The notes under the pieces were generated by a model. The model saw only the letters and a list, made by a program, of their open reading frames with translations. It searched no databases and had not been told where the DNA came from. Shown piece by piece: positions 1 to 9,325 of a stretch of DNA of 64,000 bases (within the stretch, counting starts at the first letter, position 1; each line of letters starts with the position of its first letter). The translations under genes and the position numbers were made by a program. The DNA lies in assembly GCF_006716905.1 (NCBI RefSeq), contig NZ_VFPV01000001.1:1366001-1430000 (forward strand). Reading direction: 5' to 3'. The DNA is from Acidovorax temperans. Lineage in GTDB: Bacteria > Pseudomonadota > Gammaproteobacteria > Burkholderiales > Burkholderiaceae_C.

Positions 1-1
1 G

Positions 2-1414
<1,413 letters not shown>

Positions 1415-1471
1415 TCAAAATGGCCTCTAGCGCTTATTCAGCAAGCGCATGCGGCTACTGAATCAATAGCA
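1415..1471. repeat. Comamonadaceae-type dispersed intergenic repeat, copy 1
   Basis: The stretch between ilvA and cobS contains TAGCGCTT, a short loop, AAGCGCATGC and ends ACTGAATCAATAGCA. I recall this arrangement (an AGCGCTT/AAGCGC hairpin followed by an AT-rich tail ending in ATAGCA) as a frequent short repeat in Acidovorax-like genomes. Related copies occur inside cobS (2093-2143) and, reversed, at the start of gspD (9361-9410). Confidence 0.5.
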
Positions 1472-1486
1472 CCTTCAACACAACCG

Positions 1487-2299
1487 ATGCAAGCCCTGCG
1501 CCACTACCTGCTGGCTGTGCAGTTCTTCACCCGCATCCCCGTCACGGGGCGGCTGGCTGCGTGGGTGGGTTACAGCCCGGCCATGCTGCGCGCCAGCGCG
1601 GCGCATTTTCCGGGCATTGGCTGGTTGGCTGGGGGTTTGTCATGCGCCGTGTTTGCCTTGCTGCACCAAGGGTTGGGGGCGCAGCAGCCGCTGGCATCCC
1701 TGGTGGCTGCGGTGCTGTGCACCGCAGCCACAGTGATGATGACTGGCGGCTTTCACGAGGATGGCCTGGCCGACGTGGCCGACGGCCTGGGCGGCAGCTA
1801 CGACCGCGAGCGGGCGCTGGACATCATGAAGGACTCGCGCATTGGTGCCTTTGGCGCCATGGCCCTGGTACTGGCGCTGCTGGCCAAGGTCAGCCTGCTG
1901 GCGCTGCTGGGCTCGCACAGCCTGGGGGCGGCGCTGGCGGCGCTGGCGGGGGGCCATGTGCTTTCGCGGCTGTGGCCGCTGTTCATCGTGCGGTGGCTGC
2001 CGCATGTGGGTGACACGGCCCGATCCAAAAGCAAGCCACTGGCCGACCAGATTTCACGCGGCGCGTTGGCGGCGGCAGCTTTGTGGTGTTTTTTGCCTCT
2101 GGCGCTTGTCTATCAAGCGCAAGCAGCTATGTTTTTAATAGCGTCCATCACCGCCAGTATGGCGGCTGCTGCGTGGATGGGGCGCTGGTTTGCGCGCCGT
2201 CTGCAAGGTTTTACGGGTGACTGCCTGGGCGCCACCCAGCAGGTGGGCGAAATCGGTTTTTACCTGGGTGCCGCCCTGGCGCTGGGCGCGGCGCGATGA
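1487..2299 (+). CDS. cobS: Adenosylcobinamide-GDP ribazoletransferase (cobalamin synthase)
   Basis: Integral inner-membrane enzyme of 270 residues that joins adenosylcobinamide-GDP and alpha-ribazole in the last part of cobalamin synthesis. The family signature GGFHEDGLADVADGLGG lies near residues 86-102, with the following motif DIMKDSRIGAFG; several hydrophobic Ala/Leu-rich segments fit a polytopic protein. The stop overlaps the start of cobC (ATGA at 2296-2299), so the two are translationally coupled. Residues around 202-220 (CFLPLALVYQAQAAMF) are encoded by a copy of the dispersed repeat seen after ilvA, carried in frame. Length is normal for the family. Confidence 0.93.
   Translation: MQALRHYLLAVQFFTRIPVTGRLAAWVGYSPAMLRASAAHFPGIGWLAGGLSCAVFALLHQGLGAQQPLASLVAAVLCTAATVMMTGGFHEDGLADVADGLGGSYDRERALDIMKDSRIGAFGAMALVLALLAKVSLLALLGSHSLGAALAALAGGHVLSRLWPLFIVRWLPHVGDTARSKSKPLADQISRGALAAAALWCFLPLALVYQAQAAMFLIASITASMAAAAWMGRWFARRLQGFTGDCLGATQQVGEIGFYLGAALALGAAR
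2093..2143. repeat. Dispersed repeat copy 2, inside cobS
   Basis: GCCTCTGGCGCTTG, a short loop, AAGCGCAAGCAGCTAT and an AT-rich end reaching AATAGC align with the repeat at 1415-1471. Here the repeat is translated as part of CobS without breaking the frame. Confidence 0.45.
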
Positions 2300-2892
2300 A
2301 CTCGGCTGCGTGGTGGCTGGTGCGGCACGCGGCACCGCAGGTGGCACCCGGCACCTGTTACGGCGCGCTGGATGTGCCTGCCAACCCCCAGGCCACCCAG
2401 CAAACAGCACGGCGACTGGCCGAGGCCCTGCCAACAGCTACGCTGATGAGCCACTCGCCGCTACAAAGATGTGAGCAGCTTGCGCACTACCTGATTGCGC
2501 TGCGACCCGATTTGGCTAGCAACCCCGACCCGCGGTTGCGCGAAATGGATTTTGGCGCCTGGGAAGGCCGCCCGTGGGCCGACATTGCGCGTGGCGAGAT
2601 CGACGCCTGGACGCAGGACTTTGCCCACTACCGCCCGGGGGCCGGTGAGAACCTGCACTCCATGCTCGCCCGTGTAGACGCAGCACGGCGCGAAGCCCTC
2701 AAGGCCCTGGAGCAAGGCCGCCCTGTGGCGTGGATCACGCACGCAGGCGTCACGCGCTGCGTGGCGTGGCTGAGCAATCACGGAGGCAAACTGCCGCTAT
2801 CGCACCAATGGCCGCTGGAGGCGCCAGGCTGGGGAGATTGGGTGGTGATTCAACCCGGCTTTGCCGATAAAGCACCAGTGCAACAGGCGTAA
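2296..2892 (+). CDS. cobC: Alpha-ribazole phosphatase (histidine phosphatase family)
   Basis: Cytosolic phosphatase of 198 residues in the phosphoglycerate-mutase-like histidine phosphatase fold. In cobalamin synthesis it removes the phosphate from alpha-ribazole 5'-phosphate, giving the substrate of CobS. Catalytic features visible are the N-terminal LVRHAAP (an RHG-like motif with A for G), SPLQRCEQLA, the EMDFGAWEG motif and the second histidine in WITHAGVTR. It overlaps cobS by four bases, which supports the cobalamin assignment over a general phosphatase. The gene ends convergently with gspC. Confidence 0.88.
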   Translation: MNSAAWWLVRHAAPQVAPGTCYGALDVPANPQATQQTARRLAEALPTATLMSHSPLQRCEQLAHYLIALRPDLASNPDPRLREMDFGAWEGRPWADIARGEIDAWTQDFAHYRPGAGENLHSMLARVDAARREALKALEQGRPVAWITHAGVTRCVAWLSNHGGKLPLSHQWPLEAPGWGDWVVIQPGFADKAPVQQA

Positions 2893-2975
2893 CGGGTCGT
2901 AGAAGAAAAAGCCCGCCTGCCGACCACAGCAAGGGGTGCACCCCGGAAAGCAGGACCGTTGAAAAAAAGAAGCCG

Positions 2976-3425
2976 TCAGCCCTTGGGCGGCATCTCCAGG
3001 CGCACCGTGGTGGGCCCGTCCACCGACGCACCCAACAACGCCTGGCGCGGGCCCAGCGACTGCAACACCAGCCCCGAATCCACCTGCGCGCCCACGCGGA
3101 ACGGGCGGGCCGGTTTGCCATCCAGAGAGATCAACGCCGCGCCGCCACCGCTGCTGCGGCCCGACAGCACGCCCAGCAGCGCGAAGCGGCTGGAAGGCGC
3201 GGCCACGGCCACCGGTGCCGCAGGCCCGGCGGGTACTGCACCCAGCAGGCGCGCCAGCGCCATGCCATCCGGCGCGGCCTGGGGCGCGGGTGCCACGGGT
3301 GCCGCCATGTCTGAAGGCCGCGAGGACAAACGCAGCCCCCAATAAATCACACTGGCACCCGCAGCGGCCCACAAGACCAAAGTTGCCAGTCGGATGCCCC
3401 ATTGAGAGTGTGTGTTTGTCACCAT
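2976..3425 (-). CDS. gspC: Type II secretion protein C (short GspC)
   Basis: Inner-membrane protein of 149 residues that links the inner-membrane platform to the secretin. It has a single N-terminal membrane segment (about residues 8-32, ending VIYWGLRL) and a periplasmic homology-region domain with FALLGVLSGR and DGKPARPFRVG. A C-terminal PDZ or coiled-coil domain of longer GspC proteins is missing. I chose the ATG at 3423-3425 because it places the membrane segment at the N-terminus; upstream codons in the frame give an implausible Ser/Met-rich extension. It is divergent from gspG, 49 bases apart, so promoters for both directions must lie in or near that gap. Confidence 0.82.
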   Translation of the reverse strand: MVTNTHSQWGIRLATLVLWAAAGASVIYWGLRLSSRPSDMAAPVAPAPQAAPDGMALARLLGAVPAGPAAPVAVAAPSSRFALLGVLSGRSSGGGAALISLDGKPARPFRVGAQVDSGLVLQSLGPRQALLGASVDGPTTVRLEMPPKG

Positions 3426-3474
3426 GTGGCGATTATGATTCAGCCGATTCGAGACCACCCCGAGAACGCTTGCA

Positions 3475-3927
3475 GTGAACACCCCCTCTTTCTTCTCTCT
3501 GCGCTGCGCACGCCGCAGCCTGGCCCGTGGCTTCACGCTCATCGAACTGATGGTGGTGATGGTCATCATCGGCGTGCTGGCCGCGCTGATCGTGCCCAAC
3601 GTGCTGGACCGCGCCGACGACGCCCGCGTGACGGCCGCCAAGACCGACATTGCCAACATCGTCCAGCAACTCAAGATGTACCGCCTGGACAACCAGCGCT
3701 ACCCCACGGCAGAGCAAGGCCTGCAGGCGCTCATCGCCAAGCCTACGTCCGGCCCCATTCCCAACAACTGGAAGCCTTACCTGGACAAGCTGCCGAACGA
3801 CCCCTGGGGCCGCCCCTACCAATACCTGAGCCCCGGCATCAAGGGCGAGATTGACGTGATGTCTTTCGGCGCAGACGGGCAATCGGGCGGCGAAGGCAAG
3901 GACGCGGACATTGGCAGCTGGCAGTGA
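3475..3927 (+). CDS. gspG: Type II secretion major pseudopilin
   Basis: Main subunit of the T2SS pseudopilus, 150 residues. The prepilin cleavage motif is visible as RG followed by FTLIELMVVMVIIG, with Glu at mature position 5, and the product would be cleaved and methylated by a prepilin peptidase not found in this window. The C-terminal half has the GspG features RYPTAEQGLQAL, DPWGRPYQY and DIGSW. The start is GTG at 3475. It heads the plus-strand block gspG-H-I-J-K-L-M-N-D-E. Confidence 0.95.
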   Translation: MNTPSFFSLRCARRSLARGFTLIELMVVMVIIGVLAALIVPNVLDRADDARVTAAKTDIANIVQQLKMYRLDNQRYPTAEQGLQALIAKPTSGPIPNNWKPYLDKLPNDPWGRPYQYLSPGIKGEIDVMSFGADGQSGGEGKDADIGSWQ

Positions 3928-3993
3928 CGCCACGCACCGCCGCCCTCGCGTGCATGTGCCCACATCATTGTTGGCCGACCTGCTGATTCCGCC

Positions 3994-4455
3994 GTGCCCG
4001 TGCGGCTGCCTGCCTTGAACCCTTTCCACACCGCCCGCCCGGCGCGTGGCTTCACGCTGCTGGAGCTGCTGGTGGTCATCAGCATCATGGCGCTGGCCAC
4101 GGCGGGTGTTTCCATCGCCATGCGCGACAACGGCCAGACGGTGCTGGAGCGCGAGGGCGCCCGGCTTGCTGCGCTGCTGGAGTCGGGCCGGGCCCAGTCC
4201 CGCGCCACCGGGGCCATGGTGCGCTGGCGCGTGACGGAACAAGGTTTTCGGTTTGAAGGCCTGCCCCCTTCGGCGCTGCCCAGCCAGTGGCTGGACCCGG
4301 GCATCATCGTGCGCGGCCAGGCCGCCGTGGTGCTGGGGCCCGAGCCCTTGATCGGCCCCCAGCAAGTGATCTTGTCGCACCAGCAGCGGCCCGACCAGGC
4401 CCTGCGCGTGGTGACCGACGGGCTGCGCCCGTTCACCGTGGAGTCCATGCCTTGA
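3994..4455 (+). CDS. gspH: Type II secretion minor pseudopilin H
   Basis: Minor pseudopilin of 153 residues. The cleavage motif is RG followed by FTLLELLVVISIMALA, again with Glu5. The remainder (LEREGARLAALLESGRAQSR) matches the GspH/FimT pattern of a helical spine followed by a small beta domain. I use the GTG at 3994, which gives an 18-residue leader; the 66 bases after gspG contain no other gene. Its stop overlaps the proposed TTG start of gspI. Confidence 0.88.
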   Translation: MPVRLPALNPFHTARPARGFTLLELLVVISIMALATAGVSIAMRDNGQTVLEREGARLAALLESGRAQSRATGAMVRWRVTEQGFRFEGLPPSALPSQWLDPGIIVRGQAAVVLGPEPLIGPQQVILSHQQRPDQALRVVTDGLRPFTVESMP

Positions 4456-4817
4456 GCGCGCAGCGCGCGGCTGGCGGATTCACACTGGTGGAAGTGCTGG
4501 TGGCGCTGGCCATCGTGGCGATTGCGCTGCTGGCGGGCACGCGGGCGGCCAGCACGCTGACGAGCAATGCACAGCGGCAGACGGACATCGTTCTGGCCCA
4601 CCTGTGCGCCGAGAACGAGCTCGTCAAGGCACGTCTGTCGCGCCAGATGCCCAGCGTGGGCGACAGCACCGAGATTTGCGAACAGGCGGGGCGGCAATTC
4701 AGCGTGAGCGTGATCGTGCGCCCCACCCCCAACCCGCAATTCAGGCGCATGGACGCGCAGGTGTTTGATGCCGACACGCCCATTTTGCGTATCTCCACCA
4801 TCATCGGAAGGAACTGA
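4452..4817 (+). CDS. gspI: Type II secretion minor pseudopilin I
   Basis: Minor pseudopilin of about 121 residues. It has GG followed by FTLVEVLVALAIVAIALLA as the class III signal with Glu5, then the GspI-like NELVKARLSRQMPSVGD. No ATG lies in a suitable place; the TTG at 4452, overlapping the gspH stop, gives a nine-residue leader and keeps the family length. It forms the pseudopilus tip complex with GspJ and GspK. Its stop abuts the ATG of gspJ with no spacer. Confidence 0.87.
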   Translation: MSAQRAAGGFTLVEVLVALAIVAIALLAGTRAASTLTSNAQRQTDIVLAHLCAENELVKARLSRQMPSVGDSTEICEQAGRQFSVSVIVRPTPNPQFRRMDAQVFDADTPILRISTIIGRN

Positions 4818-5561
4818 ATGGCCACCCTGCGCCGCTCGGCTTTCTTCATCCATTTGCGCAGCCGCTGCTCCAGCGGGGCGGCGCCGTCAGTGCGCGGCTT
4901 CACGCTGATTGAGCTGCTGGTGGCCATCAGCGTGATGGCATTGATCGCCATTTTGAGCTGGCGCGGCATTGACGGCATGGTGCGCACCCAAGAGGCAACC
5001 CGCCAGCGCGCAGACGAAATGCTGGTGCTGCAAGCCGCACTGGCCCAGTGGGGTGCCGATCTGGACGCCCTGGCCCCGCTGGCACAGACCACACCCCTGG
5101 ACTGGGACGGGCAAGTGCTGCGCATGACGCGTCGCAGCTCCGCCATCCCCGACGAAGGCCCCGTGGTCGTGGCGTGGACGCGCCGCGCCACCAACAACAG
5201 CGCCCAATGGCTGCGTTGGCAATCGCCCCCCGTGCGCACCCGTGCCCAGTGGCAAGAAGCCTGGGCCCAGGCGGCCCAATGGGCGCGCACACCGGGCGAT
5301 GCAGACCGACGTTATGAAGTAGCGCTGATCCCCATCGATGGATGGCAGGTGTTCTATTACCGCGGCGGGGCCTGGTCCAACGCACTCTCCAGCGCGGGCA
5401 CAACGCAAGGCACTGCGCCGGGAGTGGGCCAAGGCGCTGACCCCAGCAGCGCCATTCCCGAGGGCATCCGGCTGCAGCTCACGCTCTCGCCCGGCGGGGC
5501 CCTCAGCGGCCAGCTGGTGCGTGACTGGGTGAACCCCGCGCTGGGAGGGCGACGCACATGA
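4818..5561 (+). CDS. gspJ: Type II secretion minor pseudopilin J
   Basis: Minor pseudopilin of 247 residues. The leader is long (about 27 residues) before the cleavage site RG-FTLIELLVAISVMALIA. The mature part has the GspJ pattern SWRGIDGMVRTQEATRQ near the end of the helix and a beta-rich C-terminal domain with VFYYRGGAWSN. It starts at the ATG directly after gspI and overlaps gspK by ATGA at 5558-5561. Confidence 0.88.
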   Translation: MATLRRSAFFIHLRSRCSSGAAPSVRGFTLIELLVAISVMALIAILSWRGIDGMVRTQEATRQRADEMLVLQAALAQWGADLDALAPLAQTTPLDWDGQVLRMTRRSSAIPDEGPVVVAWTRRATNNSAQWLRWQSPPVRTRAQWQEAWAQAAQWARTPGDADRRYEVALIPIDGWQVFYYRGGAWSNALSSAGTTQGTAPGVGQGADPSSAIPEGIRLQLTLSPGGALSGQLVRDWVNPALGGRRT

Positions 5562-6571
5562 CTAAGCCCATGGCGCAGCACACCATTGACGAGCCCGCGG
5601 GCCGCCGCCGGCAGCGAGGGGCGGCCCTGCTGGCCGCCATGCTCACAGTCACGCTGGTGGCCACCTTGGCCGCCTCGGCCATGTGGCAGCAATGGCGCGC
5701 GGTCGAAGTGGAAACGGCCGAACGAGGCCGCGTGCAATCCGCCTGGATTCTGGTGGGCGCCCTTGACTGGTCACGGCTCATTCTTGCGTCCGACGGCCGT
5801 GCCGGTGGCCCCGACCACCTGGCCGAGCCCTGGGCCATTCCGCTGCAAGAGGCACGCCTGTCCACCTTCCTCGCGGCAGACCGCAACGTGGCCCAGGTGG
5901 ACGATGCCAGCACCGACACCACGGAAGCCTTCCTCTCCGGCCAGATCACCGACATGCAAGGCCGCCTCAACCTCACCAGCCTGGTCGAAGGCGGACAGGT
6001 ACAGGCCGGCGCCCTGCGACAGTTCACGCGGCTTTTTGAGCGCCTGGGGCTGCCCCCGCAGCAGCTCAACGCCTTGGTGGATGCCCTGCGCAACGCCCAG
6101 GCAGCGCCGGGCAAGGACGATGCCAACGCACCGCTGATGCCGCAAATGGTGTCTCAACTGGGCTGGCTGGGCCTGCCCGCCAGCACGGTGGCCGCACTGG
6201 CACCGCATGTCACCATCCTGCCCGTGCGCACCCCGGTGAATCTCAATACCGCCCAGCTGGATGTGTTGTGGGCCGCTATCGACGGCATTGACCTGGCCGG
6301 TGCGCAAAAGCTCATCGCGGCGCGTGAATCGCGTCACTTCCGCAGGTCAGACGATGTGAAAGAGGTGCTGGGCGCCAACATGCTGTGGGATGACCAGTTG
6401 CACGCCATCGCCTCACGCTACTTTGAAGTGCGTGGGCGCTTACGCCTGGGCCCCTCCACCGTGGATGAGCTTTCGCTGGTGCGAAAAGACGGCACCGTGG
6501 CCACCACGCTGTGGCGCCAACGTGGTGTTTTGGACCGCGATTCCGCCGCAGCCGCGCAGCCTCTGCGCTGA
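5558..6571 (+). CDS. gspK: Type II secretion minor pseudopilin K
   Basis: Largest minor pseudopilin, 337 residues, thought to cap the pseudopilus. The N-terminus QRGAALLAAMLTVTLVATLA is the atypical GspK prepilin site without Glu5. The periplasmic part contains FLSGQITDMQGRLNLTSLV and the helix-hairpin-helix-like tail VNLNTAQLDVLWAAIDG, both usual in GspK. It is translationally coupled to gspJ. It precedes gspL by about 60 bases. Confidence 0.9.
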   Translation: MTKPMAQHTIDEPAGRRRQRGAALLAAMLTVTLVATLAASAMWQQWRAVEVETAERGRVQSAWILVGALDWSRLILASDGRAGGPDHLAEPWAIPLQEARLSTFLAADRNVAQVDDASTDTTEAFLSGQITDMQGRLNLTSLVEGGQVQAGALRQFTRLFERLGLPPQQLNALVDALRNAQAAPGKDDANAPLMPQMVSQLGWLGLPASTVAALAPHVTILPVRTPVNLNTAQLDVLWAAIDGIDLAGAQKLIAARESRHFRRSDDVKEVLGANMLWDDQLHAIASRYFEVRGRLRLGPSTVDELSLVRKDGTVATTLWRQRGVLDRDSAAAAQPLR

Positions 6572-6633
6572 CGCATTGCCAGCAGCGCATTACCGTCATG
6601 CCAGCCCCCTAAAATGGTTTGCAAAACCTGCCC

Positions 6634-7893
6634 ATGAGCTCTCTGATCCTTACCCTGCCCCTGACGCCACCGGGCATCACCACCACCTACAGCTACGCGC
6701 TGACATCCGACGGCCACACGGCCGCGGCCCATGCGCACGCGGCTGCCGGTTTGCTGCCCGAGCCATCGCGCCCCGGCGGCGAAGTGGTGGCAGTAGTGCC
6801 CCTGGCCGCGCTGTCGTGGCAACGCGTGCAGCTGCCACCGGGCATTCCGCTGGGGGCCAACCAGCAGACACCCCGCCTGCGCTCCATTCTGGAAGGCCTG
6901 CTGGAAGACCGCTTGCTGGACGACCCCGCCCAGTTGCACTTTGCCCTGCAGCCTGGCGCCCGCGCTGGCAGCCCGGTGTGGGTGGCCGTGTGCGACCGCA
7001 GCTGGCTGCGCGACCACCTGCAGGCGCTGGAGGCAGTCGGCCGACCCGTATCTCGCGTGGTACCTGAATTTGCCCCCGGCCCCACCGCCAGTGGCGTCAC
7101 CGAAATCTTTGCCATCGGCACTCCTGACGACCCGCAGATGGTTCTGTGCGGCCAGGGTGCAGACCACAGCGTCACCATGCTGCCGCTCTCGGCCGCCGTG
7201 CTGGCCTTGGCCGGTCTGACGCCGCAAGCCGACGACGATGCTGCCGCCCCCGTGGTGCGCGCCGACCCGGCGGTGGCCGAGGCCGCAGAGCGCACCCTGG
7301 GCCGCCCGGTCACGCTGCACACATCTACCCAACGTGCTTTGGACGCAGCACGCGGTGACTGGGATTTGGCGCAGTTCGAGCTGGCCAGCACCGGCCGCCT
7401 GCGGGCCATGCGCAAGGCGGGCTCCGCAGCCAGCGCCTTCCTGTATGGCCCCCAGTGGCGCGCAGCGCGCTGGGCGACAGGGCTGCTGGCAGCGGCGCAC
7501 CTGGTGGGCCTGAATGCCTGGGCATGGCAAGAAAAGCAGGCCCTGGCGGCCAAGCAAGTGGCCGTGCGCGGCGCGCTCACCACAACATTCCCCCAGGTCA
7601 AGGTGGTCGTCGATGCCCCCGTGCAAATGGAGCGCGAGCTGACCCTGTTGCGCCAGAAGGCAGGCAGCGTGTCGCCCCGCGACCTGGAACCCCTGATGGC
7701 CGCTGCTGGCGGTGCCCTGCCCGATGGCCGCGTGCCCAGTGCGGTCGAATTTGCGCCAGGTGAACTGCGCCTGCGTGGCGTGACCCTGGCCCCTGATGAG
7801 GAATCTGTGTTCAACACCCGACTGCAAGCTGCGGGCTACCGCGCACGGACCGAAGATGGCACCCTGCTGGTGCGCAGCGAGGGCACGCCATGA
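6634..7893 (+). CDS. gspL: Type II secretion protein L
   Basis: Inner-membrane platform protein of 419 residues that recruits the GspE ATPase through an actin-like cytoplasmic domain (residues 1 to about 240). A single membrane segment lies at about 280-298 (ATGLLAAAHLVGLNAWAW), followed by a ferredoxin-like periplasmic domain. I chose the ATG at 6634 over the TTG at 6619 because it starts directly on SSLILTLPL, the first strand of the fold. It overlaps gspM by four bases (ATGA). Confidence 0.88.
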   Translation: MSSLILTLPLTPPGITTTYSYALTSDGHTAAAHAHAAAGLLPEPSRPGGEVVAVVPLAALSWQRVQLPPGIPLGANQQTPRLRSILEGLLEDRLLDDPAQLHFALQPGARAGSPVWVAVCDRSWLRDHLQALEAVGRPVSRVVPEFAPGPTASGVTEIFAIGTPDDPQMVLCGQGADHSVTMLPLSAAVLALAGLTPQADDDAAAPVVRADPAVAEAAERTLGRPVTLHTSTQRALDAARGDWDLAQFELASTGRLRAMRKAGSAASAFLYGPQWRAARWATGLLAAAHLVGLNAWAWQEKQALAAKQVAVRGALTTTFPQVKVVVDAPVQMERELTLLRQKAGSVSPRDLEPLMAAAGGALPDGRVPSAVEFAPGELRLRGVTLAPDEESVFNTRLQAAGYRARTEDGTLLVRSEGTP

Positions 7894-8429
7894 GCCGCAC
7901 CACCGCCCTGCAGGCGCGCTGGAAGGCGCTGGCACCGCGCGAACAAAACCTGGTGCTGGCCGCTGGCGGTATCGTCGCCCTCGCACTGGTCTGGTGGGTG
8001 GCCCTGGCGCCCGCGCTGGCCACGCTGCGCCAGGCCCCTGAGTTGCACCGCAAGCTCGATCAGCAACTGCAGCACATGCAGCGCCTGCAGGCAGAAGCAC
8101 AGCAACTGCAAGCCCAGCCACAAACCTCGCCCAGCGATGCCGTGGGTGCGCTGCGCACCGCGCTGACGCAGCGCCTGGGCACTGCCGCGCAAATGAACGT
8201 GCTGGGCGACCGCGTGACGGTCACGCTCAAGGCCGCCCCTGCAGATGCCACCGCCGAATGGCTGGCCCTGGCGCGCACCAATGCGCGGGCCGTGACGGTG
8301 GAGGCGCGGCTGACGCGCAGCAACGCCGCAGCGCCCTCCAATGCCGGCCCGGCCACACTGGGCAATGCCGCCGCCCCTGCCGCTCCACGCTGGGACGGCA
8401 CGGTGGTGCTGGCCCTGCCCGCCCGTTAA
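7890..8429 (+). CDS. gspM: Type II secretion protein M
   Basis: Inner-membrane protein of 179 residues that partners GspL. The N-terminal cytoplasmic stub RWKALAPREQNLVLAAGG leads into one membrane segment (about residues 20-42) and then a Gln/Leu-rich coiled stretch (ELHRKLDQQLQHMQRLQAEA) before a small periplasmic domain. The start overlaps the gspL stop. Confidence 0.86.
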   Translation: MSRTTALQARWKALAPREQNLVLAAGGIVALALVWWVALAPALATLRQAPELHRKLDQQLQHMQRLQAEAQQLQAQPQTSPSDAVGALRTALTQRLGTAAQMNVLGDRVTVTLKAAPADATAEWLALARTNARAVTVEARLTRSNAAAPSNAGPATLGNAAAPAAPRWDGTVVLALPAR

Positions 8430-8544
8430 TTTCTCACTCGCCCAGCCAACGCCCTACGCCGTGTTCAACCGCACCCGATCCAGCCCCCGTTCTGCCGATG
8501 CCGCCTTGCGCAGCAAGGCACGGTCGCGCTCGCGCGCACTGCCG

Positions 8545-9321
8545 ATGAAAGCGGCGCGTGCACCCTGGGGCTGGGCCGTTGCGGGTGCCTTGGCGGGGGT
8601 GTTGCCGGCTATCGTCGCCTTCGCGCCAGCGCAGTGGCTGACGCAGCGCCTGGGGGCCGCCACGGGCGGACAGGTGCAACTGACCCAGGCCCGGGGCACC
8701 ATCTGGACCGGATCGGCCCAACTCGTATTGACCGGCGGCGGCGCCAGCCAGGACAGCGCCGCCCTGCCCGGTCGGCTGGAATGGCAACTGCGCCCGTCAT
8801 GGACCGGCCTGCGGCTCCAGATCAACGCCACCTGCTGCACCCCACAACCCCTGCAGGCGCAGGTTCGCGTGCAACTGGGGCAGGTGCGCGTGGCACTGCA
8901 AGACAGCCGTAGCCAATGGCCCGCTGCCGTGCTGGCAGGTCTGGGCACGCCGTGGAACACCCTGCAACCACAAGGGCAGCTGATGCTGCAGACCCAGGGG
9001 CTGGAGGCCGTCTGGTCCGCCGGCCGTATGGCCCTGGCCGGGCGCGCCCAGCTTGACGCCATGTCCATGTCATCGCGACTATCGACCTTGCGCCCCATGG
9101 GCAGCTACCGGCTGGAGCTGACGGGCGGCGAAGTGCCAGCCCTGGCGCTCAGCACCTTGCAGGGGCCTTTGCAACTGACGGGCAGCGGCCAATGGGTGAG
9201 CCAGCGCCTGCGCTTTGCGGGCGAAGCCTCTGCCGCGCCAGACCGCGAAGCGGCCCTGGCCAATCTCCTGAATATCATCGGGCGGCGCAGCGGCGCACGC
9301 TCCCTCATCACCGTGGGTTGA
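8545..9321 (+). CDS. gspN: Type II secretion protein N
   Basis: Accessory T2SS protein of about 258 residues with an N-terminal membrane anchor (WGWAVAGALAGVLPAIVAFA) and a periplasmic domain containing ATGGQVQLTQARGTIWTGSA, the pattern usual in GspN. The ATG at 8545 places the anchor at the N-terminus; a GTG at 8461 would add 28 Arg/Ser-rich residues and cannot be excluded, since 115 bases separate gspM from the ATG. GspN is found in only some T2SS loci. Confidence 0.82.
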   Translation: MKAARAPWGWAVAGALAGVLPAIVAFAPAQWLTQRLGAATGGQVQLTQARGTIWTGSAQLVLTGGGASQDSAALPGRLEWQLRPSWTGLRLQINATCCTPQPLQAQVRVQLGQVRVALQDSRSQWPAAVLAGLGTPWNTLQPQGQLMLQTQGLEAVWSAGRMALAGRAQLDAMSMSSRLSTLRPMGSYRLELTGGEVPALALSTLQGPLQLTGSGQWVSQRLRFAGEASAAPDREAALANLLNIIGRRSGARSLITVG

Positions 9322-9325
9322 CCCT